NCBI RefSeq assembly: GCF_002105155.1
Contig: NW_019029014.1
Coordinates: 124,001-188,000 of the forward strand
Direction of reading: 5' to 3'
Source: Lobosporangium transversale
Taxonomy: Eukaryota; Mortierellomycota; Mortierellomycetes; Mortierellales; Mortierellaceae
Length of the DNA stretch: 64,000 nucleotides
The notes under the pieces are model-generated. The model saw nothing but the letters and a program-made list of their open reading frames with translations. It did no database searches and was not told where the DNA came from. Below, piece after piece: positions 49,002 through 60,690 of this stretch (position 1 is the first letter of the stretch; every line of letters begins with the position of its first letter). A program made the position numbers and the translations under genes.

Positions 49002-49203
49002 AAGGCGCTCTTGAATTGAATTACAAAAGCAGAGGATGTTGAATCAATTGTCCCTTGCTAGTTCACCATGTTGTTTAAAGTGACTTCACAATCTATGATA
49101 GGGGCACGTGTCACAGAACGACCACATTTGTGTTCAAGTTCTTATAGAAGTAGAGAAAGGATTTTTTTTTTTTCTTTTTTTCCTATTTATTCTATAGACC
49201 TAG

Positions 49204-50112
49204 TTAGTAATGTGGATTATATGGAGGGTCTATCCGCTGCTCATCCTGATGATCTATGCGCAGTCGCTGTGGATTCACATAGGATGTACCTGAGTTAGGT
49301 CCTTCCATCAGACCTGCTTTCGAAGATGCTGGTCTGAACTTTGCCCGAGACGCGCCCCTGGTAGCTGATTTAGATGCATCTTTCAAGCCAACTCGAGACA
49401 TTTCTCTGGGTTGATGTATATGGGGCCTTTGTCGATATCACGTGGGTTTTAATGCTTTTTAGAACTCTCCTGAGCAGCAGAAGAATCCTCATGACATATT
49501 GGTATCAGCTCAATTTTATAACCAATGTCTATCAGCTGCTTATCCATCCGTATACTCCTTGGTGGCGTTGTAGAGCATGTTCCATGATTAATACCTTTGT
49601 TATATCACCGCTGAGTTGATTTCTCTTCATATTCATACTTGCCAGAAAGAGTTGAGCGTTCCGATATAGAATCATTGTCACCACTCATCGATATCCTTCA
49701 TAATTAGTCGAGGACAATGCTGGTGTCATCGAGCATCGAGTTCGTTGATGCTTATATACATGGATACCTGTAATAGAGTTGTTGACAATATCAAGGGATG
49801 GTGCCTTCTGAACCGGAGTTCCCGACTGCTCAGATTACTCGACCGCTTATGCACATACTTTATGGGCCGATTTATTCTTCTCTTGGCGATACAAGAGTAC
49901 ACCTGCGGTACTCATGTCCAACCCAATGAGTCCCAAGTGCCCAAGGCAAAACTATTGTTTCCTCCTCCTTCCGGATAAGCCGCTGGTTTAGAGGCAGCAG
50001 CGTTGGGCATCCTACACGTCGTGCTCCACTGCATCGTCGTAACATTAAATACCATAATAAGAGATCCTTCAAGAGCCACCAGGAAGGGATCTGTGGCATC
50101 TGCAGTTAACAT
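49204..50112 (-). pseudogene. Remnant of a kelch-like, membrane-anchored protein gene
   Basis: Coding-like pieces in order along the minus strand: ADATDPFLVALEGSLIMVFN and VTTMQWSTTCRMPNAAAS (kelch-blade style), a segment ending MSTAGVLLYRQEKNKSAHK (end of a hydrophobic helix plus basic tail), then MSGDNDSISERSTLSGKYEY, a stop, then DKQLIDIGYKIELIPI, a stop, NPRDIDKGPIYINPEKCLEL, and in another frame a basic tail ending RIDPPYNPHY. Several stops and frame changes separate them. The order (extracellular kelch-type blades, one membrane helix, disordered cytoplasmic tail) fits a type found repeatedly in Mortierella-like fungi. The family call is tentative. Confidence 0.45.
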
Positions 50113-50419
50113 TATGTTGAAATGATATCAGGAGACTGAATTACATAAAGCCTAGAATTATGCGTTGCGAATGACTGCGAATGAAATAACCTAAAATCTA
50201 TGTATAAATGTGTGTGGATGACAAGGCTGCCGACACTCCCGCTTTTACAGTTCACAGGGATTGTAGAATGGCTCATAAAGGCAGTTCACTTTTTCAATTG
50301 TTTGTCCCGTCCAGCAATAACAGCAAAAAATCTTTTGTGGTCAGCCAATAGGAGGTGAGATCCAAGAGAGGGTGCAATTACATAATTAGATGGCCCTGTC
50401 AAAAACTGAGGGTCCTTGT

Positions 50420-50454
<35 letters not shown>

Positions 50455-51689
50455 TCTGTTAAACCTGGATATAGCGCGGAAGGATTCCCAGGAGGGCAGA
50501 AGCATATAGATTTTGAGGCTGTCGGAGCCAAGCGTTGGGCTGAATACACATGAATAGATCGTCGCTGCAATTACACTACCATTCTTGTTTTACTGCAGCT
50601 GTGTAACTTGATCTTTATTGCCAGCAACGATGAGAGAGGCCAATTTTTAGACACCCTACAGTCTAATTGAGTTTAATGATTAAGCTTCGCCCAAAAAAAA
50701 AAAGTGTGCACTGTTTTTAGTCTAGCCTAGTTTGAAGAAAGCACGCATCTGGAAGCAACAATCTCCGTCATAGTATTTTTAATATTCATATCCCTAGACG
50801 TTAGCTTCAGGGGTAAAAAGACCAACAACAAGGCAAATATTATAGAATTGTGCCACAATTGATTTTCTTTTGCAAGGACGAAGGCAAGATAAACCTAAAG
50901 AATGACGCGCAGACTACCTAAAAAAAAAAAAAAAAAAAAAAAAAAGGTGATATTATATATTATATATTATATTATATATATATATATACAATATCATTTT
51001 TTTCTGGGACTGAATGATATGACATCATTCCCGTAAAGTTTATTTGGTCCTGTGCCTGGATCATATTTTTTTCTCCTTTTTATATTTTTTTTATTGTTGG
51101 TTGACTGATACGTAAAAGAGGTTCAAAGTAACGTCGATAGTTGATTCAATCAGCTCATGCACAATGAAGAGCCTTCATGCTGAGTGAGATAGGGAGTCAT
51201 TGAGGGGCTGGACGCAAGAAAGACATTTTTTCGAGCGTCTCGACTTTACAAACAACATCACAAATAGTAAACAAAAAAGCGTGCCTTTAAATGCTCCTTT
51301 TCTTTCTTGTTTTCTTTCTTTCTTTGTTTGTTTCTTTGTTTGTTTCTTTGTTTGTTTCTTTGTTTCTTTCTTTCTTCTCTCTTTCTTTTCTTTTCTTTTA
51401 TTTCTTTTTTTTTTTTTTTTTTTTTTTTTTTTGCGACTGTCCAATTCTATAGATTACAGAAATATAGACAGATACTGAGGCTGTTTCTCGGTGGAGAACA
51501 TAGTAATCATTATGATGCGAGATGTCATTTTAATGAGGGAACAATAGAAAGACAGTAAATAAATGCAGAATGACACAAGGAAGCAAAAAAAAAACAAAAA
51601 CAGAAACAAAAACAAAAACAAAGACAAAGCAAAAATAATAGGGAACTAAAATAGATACATATTGAAGGATTGGAAGAGGAAAGGCCATG
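50113..51689. other. Repeat-rich spacer without a gene
   Basis: About 1.6 kb: A run 50421-50451, A run near 50920-50945, TATA-type repeat 50949-50990, a TTTC/TTTG stretch near 51303-51400 and a T run near 51406-51432, then GACAAAAACAAAAA-type sequence near 51585-51635. ORFs here are encoded by the simple repeats. It may act as the boundary between the pseudogene region and the Nbs1 cluster. Confidence 0.5.
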
Positions 51690-52253
51690 TCAAACACGGT
51701 ATTGTGAAGTTAAGGGAAAGGCAATCGCAAAAGTCGGCGGGTCTCCTCCGAGGTATACGCGTGCCCTCGTAGCATACACAAAGTCCTCGCCTAAAATGTT
51801 GATATGTGCAAAATGTGAATCGGCGGGCGATCTAAGCACATGAACTAAGTACCCATTGATCAGAAGTGGTATGCGCATCGACTTTGTCTCGTCCATAACC
51901 TCGCCCACAACAACAATATCCTCTACACCAATAGACCTTAAAGCTTCATCCGACATATATGTTTGAGGAGATACGGCTAAGTAAAGGAAGTGCACATTAA
52001 CTGGCATGGGAGTACCAGACATGGTTGTAATCGCATCTGAAATCTGAACGTGTAGTGAAATGATCGGCCGTAGACTAGCACCCATAGTTGTACCCCTGAC
52101 AAGCTTTTGGCTCCTTTTATCGGTTACTTGCTCAAGATATTGTTTGCCTAGTAACTTTGAGGCTGTTCCTTTGAGATCCGCGGCTGCAATATCTTCAAAA
52201 TCTGCACATAAAGTATCAAAAGTCGAGTTGTCTGCCATGGGGATGAGGCACAT
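51690..52253 (-). CDS. Hypothetical small protein of about 187 aa
   Basis: Single exon. Two in-frame ATGs are plausible, 52253 (MCLIPMADN, 187 aa) and 52238 (MADNSTFDT, 182 aa); sequence further upstream is hydrophobic/Ser-rich noise. The N-terminus is helix-like and acidic (TFDTLCADFEDIAAADLKGT). The middle alternates beta-like strands (RPIISLHVQISDAI, VNVHFLYLAVS, SIGVEDIVVVGEVMDETKS, SMRIPLLINGYLVHVLRS). No signal peptide or known catalytic motif; family not recognised. It is transcribed divergently from Nbs1 with about 310 bp between the starts, so the two may share a promoter. Confidence 0.6.
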   Translation of the reverse strand: MCLIPMADNSTFDTLCADFEDIAAADLKGTASKLLGKQYLEQVTDKRSQKLVRGTTMGASLRPIISLHVQISDAITTMSGTPMPVNVHFLYLAVSPQTYMSDEALRSIGVEDIVVVGEVMDETKSMRIPLLINGYLVHVLRSPADSHFAHINILGEDFVYATRARVYLGGDPPTFAIAFPLTSQYRV

Positions 52254-52566
52254 GGGAGTAATATGATTAAAATAGTATTGAAAAAGAGAGAAGGAGAAAG
52301 AACATGAGTTGTGAATGTGGTGAATGGAGAGAATGAATGAGACCAATAAGAAATGAGACAAGACAAAATTGGAAAAAGGAGGCGAAACGTTGCATTCGTG
52401 TGTACAAAAATATACTTTCCTGTATTTAAAAATGGTGGCGTTTCTTTTCAGTGTCACCACAAAAGAGAGCTTTGTAATAACAATCTATCTTTTACATTGA
52501 CAAACCCATCTACCCATCTATCATTAGCAAGATCAAGGGTGTTAATGGTACATTCACCAAATTAGA
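52254..52566. promoter_or_regulatory. Bidirectional promoter interval between the small protein gene and Nbs1
   Basis: 313 bp separate the two divergent start codons. The sequence is AT-rich with purine-rich runs near 52280-52300. No clear TATA box or operator recognised; the role is inferred from gene orientation only. Confidence 0.4.
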
Positions 52567-55500
52567 ATGTGGTTCATTGTAGGACAAGAACGTTTAGCAG
52601 GTAAAACCATTGCATGCTCCTAGTCACAATGACAATCGGAATGATTGGAAATGGAAGTTATTTTTTTTGAGAGGGCTCATGTAGAATACTTTTTTTTTTT
52701 TTTTTTTTTTTTTTTCTGTATTTTTCCATTAGGCCTTCGCCTCTGGCTCAAACCAGAGGTTACTATAACAGTAGGAAGACAGACAGCTGGCAAGTGTCCT
52801 TGATACGTCTGTTTACAATGGACGTCTTTAAAACCCCTCGAGTCTAATAGTCCTATGGATTTTTTATGAATGGAGTAGATGACATCTTGTGTCTTGGAAG
52901 TGGGGATATTTCAGTTGGGAGGAGGCATGCAACCATCACTGTAGGCAAGCCTACGATGCAAAGTGTGGTAGGTATTTGACCATTGATTATGCGTTTCATG
53001 TTCAATCATCCTGTCTGTGAAGTCTGGTCTATTGAGGTGCTTTCCTACCAATATTCAAATTAGCGCATGCGAGGCGAGCATACAAAATTGATCATCCGTG
53101 ACTTGAGCTCCAAACACGGTGTCTATGTAGACAAAGAACGAATTGAGCCTGCTCAAGATGTAGAGGTCATCATTAAAGAAGATCACTTATGGACGACGTT
53201 GGACAATAGACATATTGCTGGAAGAGGTTATGGCGGCTATGTGAATGTAAAGATTGGCGATATGACCTCATTTAGATTAGAAAGAGTAGACTGGAGTTTA
53301 TGTTCTCAGGCATTGACTGCTCAAGCAAAAGTTGGCATCGTTGGTTTAGCAGCTGAGATTGGTAGGAGATAAAGCTATCTTATTATGACAAGACCTGCAA
53401 ATAGGCTGATAATTCGAAACCCTAACCAGCCTGAATTGTCACTCTTTATTTCTTATTTTTTATTTTTTTATACCAATGTTTAGACTGCAAAGTCGAAGAA
53501 TCATGGGTGCCCGGGGCCTCAACCCATCTTATCGTCGGTAAAGCCAACCGAAGCGAAAAACTTTACCTGGCACTTGCAGAAGGAGGCTATTTAGTGAACA
53601 CAGATTGGCTAAAGGCTGTGGAAGCATCGTTCAAAGACTCATGGGACTCAAAGGGTTTGAAAGATGCACAGACTCTTGAAACTTCTTATCCTGCGCCAGT
53701 TCCAGCTATTTTTCAACACTCGAATGTCCGATGGACACCAACTCATACGCGGAGAAAATTGTTTCGGCATCATCGCTTCATATCCGTCACTAAAGCAAAG
53801 GTTAGCCTCAAACACTGGCGGATTTTCATGGATTGCTGTTAAAGATGAATATATTTTAATACCGTGCAATTACTCTACGAAATTGCTACCACTGAGCTCA
53901 TAGTTGCTGTCTTCATCATGTGTATAGTATCAGAATGTGGACCAGGTGATTAGATGCGCTGGCGGAGACCTCACAGCCACGGATGCTGCGTCTTCCTTGA
54001 AATTGATTAACGAATGCTTGACATCAACGATGATTCCAGTGTTCTTACAGCCACATAAGGAAGAAGAAATCATTCAGAGCTTTTCCAAGTTAGATAGTAT
54101 TTTGAATAGGTAAGCTTTCATTAACATTACTAGTACTGCTTGCTCTTATTGAAGAGTTACCTTCCTCATTAACTGACACGGTGTACATGAACGAACTACT
54201 GTACAGGATGGGATATCGCTGGGTACGTGAGGATGAAATCGGGATGGCTATCATAAGTGCGTCAACTGAAAGATATTGTAACCCCAAGTATTTGGAACCA
54301 TTGCAGGCGATGGAGGTGATGGCATCCTTACATAGTACTCAATTATCCTTAAATGATTACTCATCAACAGAGGAGCCTCCAGTGTCGACAGCCTCAACTC
54401 TAAGCAGGAGCGGCTCAACGGTTGGCTTTAACAAAGAAGCCCCTCGCGTCATCGATAGTGATAACGATAACGACCTGGAAGCGTCACTCAGCTTTTCGCA
54501 ATTGATGGCCCCTACTAAAAAATTCAATCGCACGGGAACAATAGCGGCTACCAAACCTCAGGAGACTACCAAATCTGAGTCTCCAAAGCCTCCATCTTCT
54601 CAAAAGCCAGCCAAGAAAAAGGTACAGAGCCATATAAACATTCACGTTAAATAAGACGTTCGGCGTAATATAACTCTTGAAGCACTGTTATATCTAACTT
54701 GCTGGGATCTGAATTAGACCAAAACTGATCGTATGGCAATGTTTTTTGATGGACTGGAAGATGATGAGAATGTTATTGGCGTGGATACATCATCGGCTAG
54801 CGCTAGTGTGGCGGATTCCCATGGCATGACATCGAACGCGTCATCATCGGTCCTGGTTGAGTCAACGGATAGTGGCTATCGTGGGTCTGAGCTAGGAGAG
54901 CAGATTGACACTGACGAATCTGTGAATATCATTCCCGCCATTGATGAGAAAAAACACTACGAAGAGTCACAAGCGATGAAAAATGATAAGGCAGAAGAAT
55001 TAATTCAAAAGGAAGATCTGGAGACCAAACCCATGAGCAGGATTACGGCCGCTTCAACTAAGGATGATACCGCCATTAAGGTTGAGCCTAAGTCTCAATC
55101 ATTGTCGCTCTCAACCAAAGCGAGTTCTAATCCGAGCTCAAGTTCGAGAAGGAAACCTAGTACTTTTGATGGAGTCAGAGAGGACATGATGGCATTAAAG
55201 TTAGATACAAAAGTAGGGCGACAAAAGGATTTTATTGATGAGAAAGAGCGACAGAAATTATTAGAAGTCCAAAGATTAGATGAAAAGGCAAAAGGGGATA
55301 GAAGTAAGCTTATGCAATCAGAGTGGAGTGAAAATCTTACTAAAAGCAAGCGCCGCAAACTTGGGAAGAAGAAAGAAGGAGATCCTCCAGATAGCCTCGA
55401 GGTGAGTCGAGGGACGAGTCGTGAAGACAGATCAGCCAGTATTCAAATTTTAAGTGAAGCTGACAAAAAAGATTGGTCTGAACGATGGAAGAGTATGCCA

Positions 55501-55932
55501 AACTTTAAAGCTTTCCGAAAGGTAACTGATAATTGCTATATTGCTCATATGTCGATTTAATCCACCAGTATCCTAATCTTCGTTAATTGCTCGTGTTCAA
55601 TGCGCCTTAGGCTACCGTAGCAGGGGTACGTGTCAAAAGTCGGGGGCCGACGCCTCTCATGCTAGATGGTGAGATCGTAGTCAAACACGAAGAAACCATC
55701 AAAAAGAGTAAGTTGGATTGGTGGATCGCCGAAATTGATTATCTATCTAGGTACCATCAGATAGCTGGATGTACTAATTAAAGTACCGTTTACACCTACC
55801 GATGACTTAGTTGGCCAATACCTGAAGCGAGAGCCAAAAGAGCCAACAATGCCTTCAGTAAAGCCTCTGCGAAAGAAAGGCGAAGCCCAAATGGCAAAAG
55901 ACGATATCAAAATATTACTAGCGAATGAATGA
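52567..55932 (+). CDS. Nbs1/nibrin-like subunit of the Mre11-Rad50-Nbs1 complex
   Basis: DNA double-strand-break sensor. Ten exons: 52567-52600, 52733-52789, 52879-52967, 53064-53361, 53484-53800, 53928-54109, 54207-54621, 54718-55521, 55611-55707, 55784-55932; 813 aa, phases consistent. FHA domain at the N-terminus (VTITVGRQTADDILCLGSGD then ISVGRRHATI, DLSSKHGVYVD), then tandem BRCTs (GASTHLIVGKANRSEKLYLA ... GGYLVNTDWLKAV; VDQVIRCAGGDLTATDA ... RWVREDEIGMAIISAS). The exon 2/3 junction needs a GC-AG intron (52790-52878; donor CTG|GCAAGT), because GT alternatives break the FHA or hit a stop. The C-terminus carries the Mre11-binding-like MPNFKAFRK and a final acidic/basic helix ending KDDIKILLANE, matching the Tel1/ATM-binding tail of Nbs1 (ILxxLLANE). 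Intron 1 holds a 26-T run. Confidence 0.93.
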
Positions 55933-56075
55933 ATTTTTTTTTTTTTTTTTTTTTTTTTTCACTGAAAGTGTATAGTTTCGTCAAAGCATGGCTAAAAAAA
56001 AAAAAAAAAAAAAAATGAAATGCAGAGTGAATGGATGGCTTTATTTTATTATTAATTGAAAGGCTAGAAAAACTT

Positions 56076-57257
56076 TTAGAAACGGTTTGTTATTGTTGAT
56101 GAAGAATGCCCATAGACCGCACTGCTGCTACTTGAATAAGACTGCTGCCCACCATAGGTACTACTGGGAGTGTTTTGGTACTCATGTTCATGCGCACTTT
56201 CATGCGCATGTCCGTAATTACTATTCCTGCTACTTGGACGTGATACGGAAAATTCTGGTCTAAGCTGATTTTTCTCAGGGTTGAAAGATGTATAGACTGG
56301 TCCTGCAGTTGTTGTTGAGGATGAAGATGGAGAGAGAAAAGGAGTACCTGGACGACTCGATGATCCCAAGGAGCCAGCGAACCCAGAGTATTGGGGTGTT
56401 TCAACAACAGCTGGCAATACTGTATCCTTCTTGTTCAGCATAGCGCCAAAAAGAGATTTGAGAATACCATTCTTCTTTTGCTTACTATCTTGCTGCGATT
56501 TGTCAAAGCTCGGCAGCGCGTTGTCATTGGCACTGAGAGAGATAAAATAGGCAAATGGGACCATCCACACACAGATTCCAAAGAAACTGGCAATGCTGGC
56601 AAAGGTGTGGTAATGGCGAGAGAAGTACTGGAACCACATGAAATGATCAACTAGAACAAGAACTGATCCCCAATAGGTTTATAATAGATAACTCAGTCTT
56701 TATAAATCTGTTCCTGTCAAAATAAAATAAAATAAAATAAAAAAAAAACTTACCACAGCTGAGAAGGAAAGGAACGCTTGTAAGGCTAATGAAAGGAAAA
56801 TTGGTAAGATTAAAGCTGTAGACGGCATGGCATCCAAGCGAGAATAAGATTTTTGTGAAGGGCAGACCATCCAGAAGCCATAATGAGATGTGAAGGACTA
56901 CAACCACCTATTGGAATATCAATAAAAATAAGTTAAGTGTTCGCTGTTCCTGCTCTTTTCTTTTTCTTTTTCTTTTTCTTGTTTATTTTTTATTTACCAT
57001 TGTAAGGCCTTTGATAATCTTTTTTGTCCAAACTGTGTATTCTTCAACAAGCTCCGCCATGTAGTAAAGCCCACATGCTATCCAGTTGATAGATCGGTCA
57101 ATAAGTATATCGCTTTTGGTGTTCTTTTTTCTTTCTCCAGTGTTTCCGCAAGTTATCTTTTTGTTGGGAGAAACTTACCAAGCGACAAAGTAGTGAACAA
57201 AAAGGCGAGTACTGCTCCTGCAAAGGAGATCAGTGTGAAGGTGAAGCCAGTTGGCAT
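56076..57257 (-). CDS. Svp26/Tex261-family ER-Golgi membrane protein
   Basis: Cargo adaptor of early secretory vesicles. Four exons, 57179-57257, 56998-57077, 56754-56907 and 56076-56650, give 295 aa; donors GTAAGT/GTAAAT, acceptors TAG. Start ATG 57257. Four hydrophobic spans: FTLISFAGAVLAFLFTTLSL with ACGLYYMAELVEEYTVWTKK (family signature ELVEEYT), VVVVLHISLWLLDGLP, NFPFISLTSVPFLLSCVLVL (approximately), and FASIASFFGICVWMVPFAYF. VDHFMWFQYFSRHY matches the conserved NHxxWxxxF segment of the family. The C-terminal 130 residues are a cytosolic Ser/Tyr/Gly-rich tail with a KSLFGAMLNKK stretch, longer than in yeast Svp26. Confidence is high for the family and moderate for the first exon. Confidence 0.9.
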
Positions 57258-57936
57258 AATTGATGTAACTAAGTATAGATGAAGTTTGCTAATGTCGATC
57301 CTAAATCTATCCTTGTGCGCGTTTCAATTGTTTAATCTCTTTCCTTGCAGAATTTACATCAGGCACTGGAAAAAAAAAAAGAAACAGCTTTTGCACTGAC
57401 AAAGTCGTTCACAATGCTTCAGCACTGATTCACGATTTTGTGACTGATTTTTAAATCCTTTGAATAGGGGCGAGCACTTGGTTTGTCAGGAACCAGGAAA
57501 AGATGCGACAAAATATTTTGCGTGAGTTGTTTTCTGCTATGACTATCGAAGCTTTGATTACCTTTAAGAACCGCAGTGATTGATACTCTGTCATCATTAA
57601 GCGCACTGGGGTTGACTATGAGGGAGGATGGCTGGAGTTTATGCTCGCTCAACAGTGACAGATAGTGTGTGTGTTGCATTGCAACATGATCAATGCCCAA
57701 AACTAGAAAATGAAGGACTTTTATAACAAAAAAAAAAAAAAAAAAAAAGATATGGACAGACGTAGTCATTTTTCTATAAACTGGATGTTGGCAATCTCTG
57801 AACAGATATGTGAATTGAACTTTTCATGCAAACGTTTGTCCTACCACAAGAGAAATAGAACGTATTGCACATGATCGATCCGTGCGTGTGCTGAATAAAA
57901 GCGTGTCATCTTCGATCGTGCCAGTAATAATCAAAC
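57258..57936. other. Spacer between Svp26 and the F-box/LRR gene, with a doubtful small gene
   Basis: About 0.7 kb between divergent genes. Minus strand 57419-57711 reads VLGIDHVAMQHTHYLSLLSE ... RKQLTQNILSHLFLVPDKPS after a TTTCTAG acceptor-like site, and a possible first exon (ATG near 57870, MCNTFYFSC then GTAGGA) lies upstream across a 20-A run. That would give about 105 aa of unknown function. Very uncertain; it may be a remnant. Confidence 0.3.
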
Positions 57937-60375
57937 ATGGAAGACAATCATCAACGCGTCAGTAACGACGCTAACCGCGACAACAATGATAGCCCAAGCA
58001 GCCAGGCTAAGAATGGCAACCAAAGTGTCGCCAAAATCGATCCGCTTACCATTCCGGAGATCTTAATGGAAATCATGACATTCTTGGACAGGCCTTCGCT
58101 TTATGAATGTGCGGAGGTCTCACGTTTCTGGAGGCTCCATGCCATATCTATAATCAAACATACCTACAAAGCCCGTATTGAGGACCTTTGTACTCCTACA
58201 CCTCAATTTCGAGATGTCGATAGTTGCAATAACATCGACGACGACATCGAAGAGGATAAAGGAAATCACACCAACTCTGAAAAGCTACAAGAGTTTTCCC
58301 ACATCTGTCCCAACGTAGAAATTCTCGAGATAAATATGAGCTGTAATCCCCTGCTCGACCTTGATATGTGGAAAAGACACGAGAACCAGTTCATCTTTAA
58401 CCGTTTAGTCCGCCTCAACTTTTGTCTCTGTCTTGACCACCTACACGACGGATTTTTCAGTCTTTTGCCCTCGATTGTGTCCAAGGCTCGATGGCTCCGT
58501 GAATTGGAAATAATAGCAGAATTTTCTTGCAATGCTTATGACATGGACGACAATATTATGTCAACACTGAAGTCTACAATGGCCAGTGCAAGGTCTTGTT
58601 CTGGAACGGAATTACTTGGAGGGATGCGAAGGCCCTTGAAGCGATTTTTCACTTTTACGGATAAATTTCGTCACGACATATATCTTCCAATGATTTTTTG
58701 GGCGCTTTTAGAGACTACCGAGGATTCATTGTCGGATTCACTGTCGGATTCAGGCAGCAATCCCATGGATAGCAATGATAACACCTATAATATTGCCAAC
58801 ATAAATAACCACGGCGCTCTGGAGGAATTGAAAATTATCAGCACAAGAGTGCCTGAACCTTGCCGCTATCCAAAGCTGGATTTTAATCTTAGATACCACG
58901 GTCTTAGGAACACTAAATGTACTACAGTTGCATTGCGGTCACTCGTCATCATCAATTTTGAGAACCGTAACCTGTACAATCCCTATACAAACAACTTCTA
59001 CACCGTGAATTTTCCTCCTCCTGATAACGCAGCGCCAGAATCCAACTGCTCAATTCTCAGCATTCTAGGTCGATGTCCTTTACTAGAAAATCTATGCATA
59101 TCATTCGATCTTAGTCTTCTCAACAACAGAAGGCATAAGGCGTATGATATCCAAACGACTCTTCATGACCTTTTTTGTTTAAGTCACACTGAGAATTGGG
59201 TTTATACCTATGACAATTTTGTCGCAAAGATGCACGAGTACTGTCCTAGACTAAGATCGATTGATTTCGCACTCAAATACGATCTGACATCTGAACACTG
59301 GATCGAAATGATGGATCGATATGGACCTCAGCTGGAGTCACTTAATATCTTTGGTGTCCGCAAATTCACAGTTATGTCGCTCTTGACCTTGATTGGCCCT
59401 CCTATCAATCATCCTATCCGAACGTTGTCAACCGAAAACATGCACCGTCTGACATCGCTGAATGTCAATGGTAATAGCGAGCTGGAAAAGGGTGCCTTCA
59501 TGATCTTCAAGCATTTGAGGGCACTCAAGGCTCTGCATGCTCGAGAAATCTCCTTAGATGCATCCTTCCTAATTGGGTTTGACTGGGTATTCAAGGATAT
59601 AGAGACGCTTGAGATTCGTGTGGGTATTCCGGAACGACACAAGGAGCCTGACCACCCTTGTCAAAACTACACTTGGGATGATGATGAAGGCCACTGGTAT
59701 CAATGTGAGGATAGGTCGCATAGCTTTGTCGCAAATTTTCAAGAGAGATATGTACCAAGGTGGCGGTCTTGCAGCGGCATTTATGTGGATGATTTTATGA
59801 GGAGCCGTGTTCACGAGAAAGAAGAAGAAGAAAGTAACAAAGGATCCAATGACGACTTCGGCTTGAGCAAGCTGGGCCTAGAAGACTACCAAAGACATGT
59901 TCAGATCAAAATTTGTGAGCAACTCGGCCGCTTAACTAAGCTCAAGTGGTTGGCATTAGAAGGGTCAGTAAATAAGCGCTTCGGCTGTTTGGAACTGACA
60001 TTGGAGACTGGTTTGGATCGGTTGAAGCCTCTGCGACAGAACTTGGAAAGGCTCTATTTGTACCAACTTGACGAGAAGCTTTGCTTACGTAGAAAGGAGG
60101 TTGAGTGGATTGCACAGAATTGGATCCATTACAACAACAAAAGGTGGCTACGGGAACATGCTCCTGAATTACTTGCACTAGAAGATAGGTCTCCACCATA
60201 CAACGAGGGACGGGATTATTTCTTTCCATCTCCAAAATTGCAGTTACTTGCGGGTATCACGATAAAATGTCCTAATGATCCGTCCGGGGTTTCTAGGCTC
60301 TCGAATTTGGATTGGTTGTGTGCTGAATGCCCAGGACTCGAGATCATTACAGATACAGAAGACACAGACAGTTGA
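57937..60375 (+). CDS. F-box/LRR protein, 812 aa
   Basis: Single exon from ATG 57937. F-box near residues 36-75 (DPLTIPEILMEIMTFLDRPS ... CAEVSRFWRLHAISIIK) with the usual Pro and Trp positions. After an acidic stretch, the rest consists of irregular leucine-rich segments spanning about 110-800, e.g. ICPNVEILEINMSCN, LVRLNFCLCLDHLH, LRSIDFALKYDL, LTSLNVNGNSEL and LKALHAREISLD, ending LDWLCAECPGLEIITDTEDT. A short direct repeat, LSDSLSDSG, sits near residue 268. Presumed SCF substrate adaptor; the target is unknown. It resembles the gene at 6.0-8.2 kb in plan but not closely in sequence, fitting a large dispersed family. The 3' flank carries a 32-nt T/A homopolymer pair near 60506-60541. Confidence 0.85.
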   Translation: MEDNHQRVSNDANRDNNDSPSSQAKNGNQSVAKIDPLTIPEILMEIMTFLDRPSLYECAEVSRFWRLHAISIIKHTYKARIEDLCTPTPQFRDVDSCNNIDDDIEEDKGNHTNSEKLQEFSHICPNVEILEINMSCNPLLDLDMWKRHENQFIFNRLVRLNFCLCLDHLHDGFFSLLPSIVSKARWLRELEIIAEFSCNAYDMDDNIMSTLKSTMASARSCSGTELLGGMRRPLKRFFTFTDKFRHDIYLPMIFWALLETTEDSLSDSLSDSGSNPMDSNDNTYNIANINNHGALEELKIISTRVPEPCRYPKLDFNLRYHGLRNTKCTTVALRSLVIINFENRNLYNPYTNNFYTVNFPPPDNAAPESNCSILSILGRCPLLENLCISFDLSLLNNRRHKAYDIQTTLHDLFCLSHTENWVYTYDNFVAKMHEYCPRLRSIDFALKYDLTSEHWIEMMDRYGPQLESLNIFGVRKFTVMSLLTLIGPPINHPIRTLSTENMHRLTSLNVNGNSELEKGAFMIFKHLRALKALHAREISLDASFLIGFDWVFKDIETLEIRVGIPERHKEPDHPCQNYTWDDDEGHWYQCEDRSHSFVANFQERYVPRWRSCSGIYVDDFMRSRVHEKEEEESNKGSNDDFGLSKLGLEDYQRHVQIKICEQLGRLTKLKWLALEGSVNKRFGCLELTLETGLDRLKPLRQNLERLYLYQLDEKLCLRRKEVEWIAQNWIHYNNKRWLREHAPELLALEDRSPPYNEGRDYFFPSPKLQLLAGITIKCPNDPSGVSRLSNLDWLCAECPGLEIITDTEDTDS

Positions 60376-60504
60376 GGGAAGTTATTGGAAAAATAAAGTT
60401 ATAAAATGATCTATGTGGATGTGGCGAAAGCAATGTTCACCGCGAGGAAAGTAATCGTCTCCAATCTCTTTCTTTTCCGTTTTCCATTTATTAATGGGGA
60501 GGTT

Positions 60505-60545
<41 letters not shown>

Positions 60546-60587
60546 TATGCCCAAAACTCTGGACAGTACTCAAACCAAAGGTCCAGA

Positions 60588-60690
60588 ATATTATTAGGGA
60601 GGCACCGACGCTCGATGTCCGACTCTAGGACGGTCCAAAGCACTAAATGAACGGGATGTCAGGAGAATAATGTGCTAGACTTAACAAAGC
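60588..60690 (+). mobile_element. Fossil fragment of a Tc1/mariner transposase, same family as the 1,333-bp element
   Basis: Plus strand reads ATTATTAGGGAGGCACCGACG, then CTCTAGGACGGTCCAAAGCA, then CTAAATGAACGGGATGTCAG. These align with codons 38-70 of the transposase at 19996-21006 (ATTATCAGGG... GAGGCACCACTG... CCAGGACGGCCCAAAGTA... CTAAGTGAACGGGACCTCAG), with about 80% identity and a gap of about 12-14 nt after AGGG. No terminal repeats seen nearby. It is a small relic, lying next to an A/T run. Confidence 0.8.

Noticed and set aside
51300-51440. Repeated TTTGTTTC units resembling a short array
   Set aside because: Simple-sequence pyrimidine repeat with no spacers; not CRISPR-like, and the source of the Phe-rich ORFs.
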